Origin: Acidimicrobiaceae bacterium UBA2093
GTDB taxonomy: Bacteria > Actinomycetota > Acidimicrobiia > Acidimicrobiales > Ilumatobacteraceae
Assembly (NCBI GenBank): GCA_002331255.1
Contig: DCZD01000043.1
Coordinates: 57,818 to 63,907, forward strand
Direction: 5' to 3'
DNA length: 6,090 nt
Shown: positions 5,609 through 6,090 of the stretch, piece after piece
How positions within the stretch are numbered: position 1 is the first letter of the stretch
How the letters are laid out: every line of letters starts with the position of its first letter
Notes under the pieces: model-generated
Databases searched by the model: none
Seen by the model: the letters and a program-made list of their open reading frames with translations, nothing else
What the model was told of the DNA's origin: nothing
Made by a program: the position numbers and the translations under genes

Positions 5609-6090
5609 ACAAGAGTCACATCGACACTGATGTCGGTGCTGTCGGTGGGGTGAAATGTCACCTCGAGCACGGAGCCAGCGTCGGAAACATCGCCAAAATT
5701 TGCCTGCAAAGCATCGATGACGGCACGAGGTGCGGTTACTTGAGCAGCGGCCACCTCCGCTCGCTGACTGACCTTGGCCTCGGTCTTTGCACGGCGTATG
5801 TACCCGAGCGATGCACAGAGGGCGTCGAGTAGATCGACATCAGCCGCATGAGTGACATCAGATGTGACATCGGTGGCGACCAACGGCCACTGAGCGCGGT
5901 GCACTGAACCGGCATTCCACCAACTCCACACTTCTTCGGCAGCGAACGGAAGAATTGGAGCGAAGAGTCGTTGAATGACCGACAGCGCGCGGCGGAGCGC
6001 GATACGCGCCGATACAGCTCCGTCGTCGCCATGTGAGCCGTATGCACGACCCTTCACGAGCTCGACATAGTCGTCGCAGAACCACCAGAA
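5605..6090 (-). CDS. valS: Valyl-tRNA synthetase, C-terminal part (5' end outside the window)
   Basis: The last 161 residues of a class Ia valyl-tRNA synthetase, which joins valine to tRNA-Val in the cytoplasm. The frame runs open to the window edge, so the start lies beyond 6090. The visible part begins in the anticodon-binding domain with FWWFCDDYVELVKGRAYG, a typical ValRS signature, followed by ARIALRRALSVIQRLFAPILPFAAEEVWSWW, the helix pair that ends this domain. It then has IRRAKTEAKVSQRAEV and a short beta-rich end instead of the long coiled-coil arm of many bacterial ValRS; this matches the form I recall from Streptomyces. The HIGH and KMSKS motifs are upstream of the visible part. 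Apparent internal starts such as the GTG codon at 6057-6055 are not the true start. It is followed on the same strand by the LCP gene. Confidence 0.93.
   Translation of the reverse strand, partial: FWWFCDDYVELVKGRAYGSHGDDGAVSARIALRRALSVIQRLFAPILPFAAEEVWSWWNAGSVHRAQWPLVATDVTSDVTHAADVDLLDALCASLGYIRRAKTEAKVSQRAEVAAAQVTAPRAVIDALQANFGDVSDAGSVLEVTFHPTDSTDISVDVTLV

Overview
This 6,090-base window is moderately GC-rich and packed with genes, with almost no spacer DNA. It is most likely chromosomal DNA of an actinobacterium (Actinomycetota). The reasons are two NDMA-dependent, Rxyl_3153-type zinc alcohol dehydrogenases (a family tied to mycofactocin), an LCP cell-wall ligase with a Ser/Thr/Pro-rich tail, GTG starts, and a valyl-tRNA synthetase C-terminus of the kind I recall from Streptomyces. 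A marine or freshwater Acidimicrobiia-like lineage would fit, but that is a guess and not a placement. I see no RNA gene, insertion sequence, CRISPR array or phage gene.

Layout. The plus strand (78-4213) carries four genes in a row: a zinc alcohol dehydrogenase of 370 aa, a diverged tandem paralogue of 383 aa, a MoxR-type AAA+ ATPase of 308 aa, and a von Willebrand factor A (VWA) protein of 295 aa. Spacings are 35 nt, an 8-nt overlap, and 29 nt, so they read as one operon. A convergent gene block on the minus strand starts 10 nt further on: an LCP (LytR-CpsA-Psr) cell-wall glycopolymer ligase of 445 aa (4224-5561), preceded in its own direction by the 3' end of valS (5605 to beyond 6090). A nested inverted repeat at 4216-4271 lies across the convergent junction.

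How the genes may work together. Both dehydrogenases keep complete catalytic and structural zinc ligand sets and an NAD-type Rossmann fold. In this family the NAD stays bound and is re-oxidised by an external carrier, thought to be mycofactocin. MoxR/VWA pairs elsewhere (CbbQ/CbbO, NorQ/NorD, CoxD/CoxE) remodel or mature a metalloenzyme encoded next to them. The start codon of the ATPase lies inside the end of the second dehydrogenase gene. The simplest hypothesis is therefore a dedicated ATPase/VWA activase or maturation pair for mycofactocin-linked alcohol dehydrogenases. This is the observation most worth following; it is inferred from gene order and motifs only. The LCP and valS genes are ordinary housekeeping neighbours.
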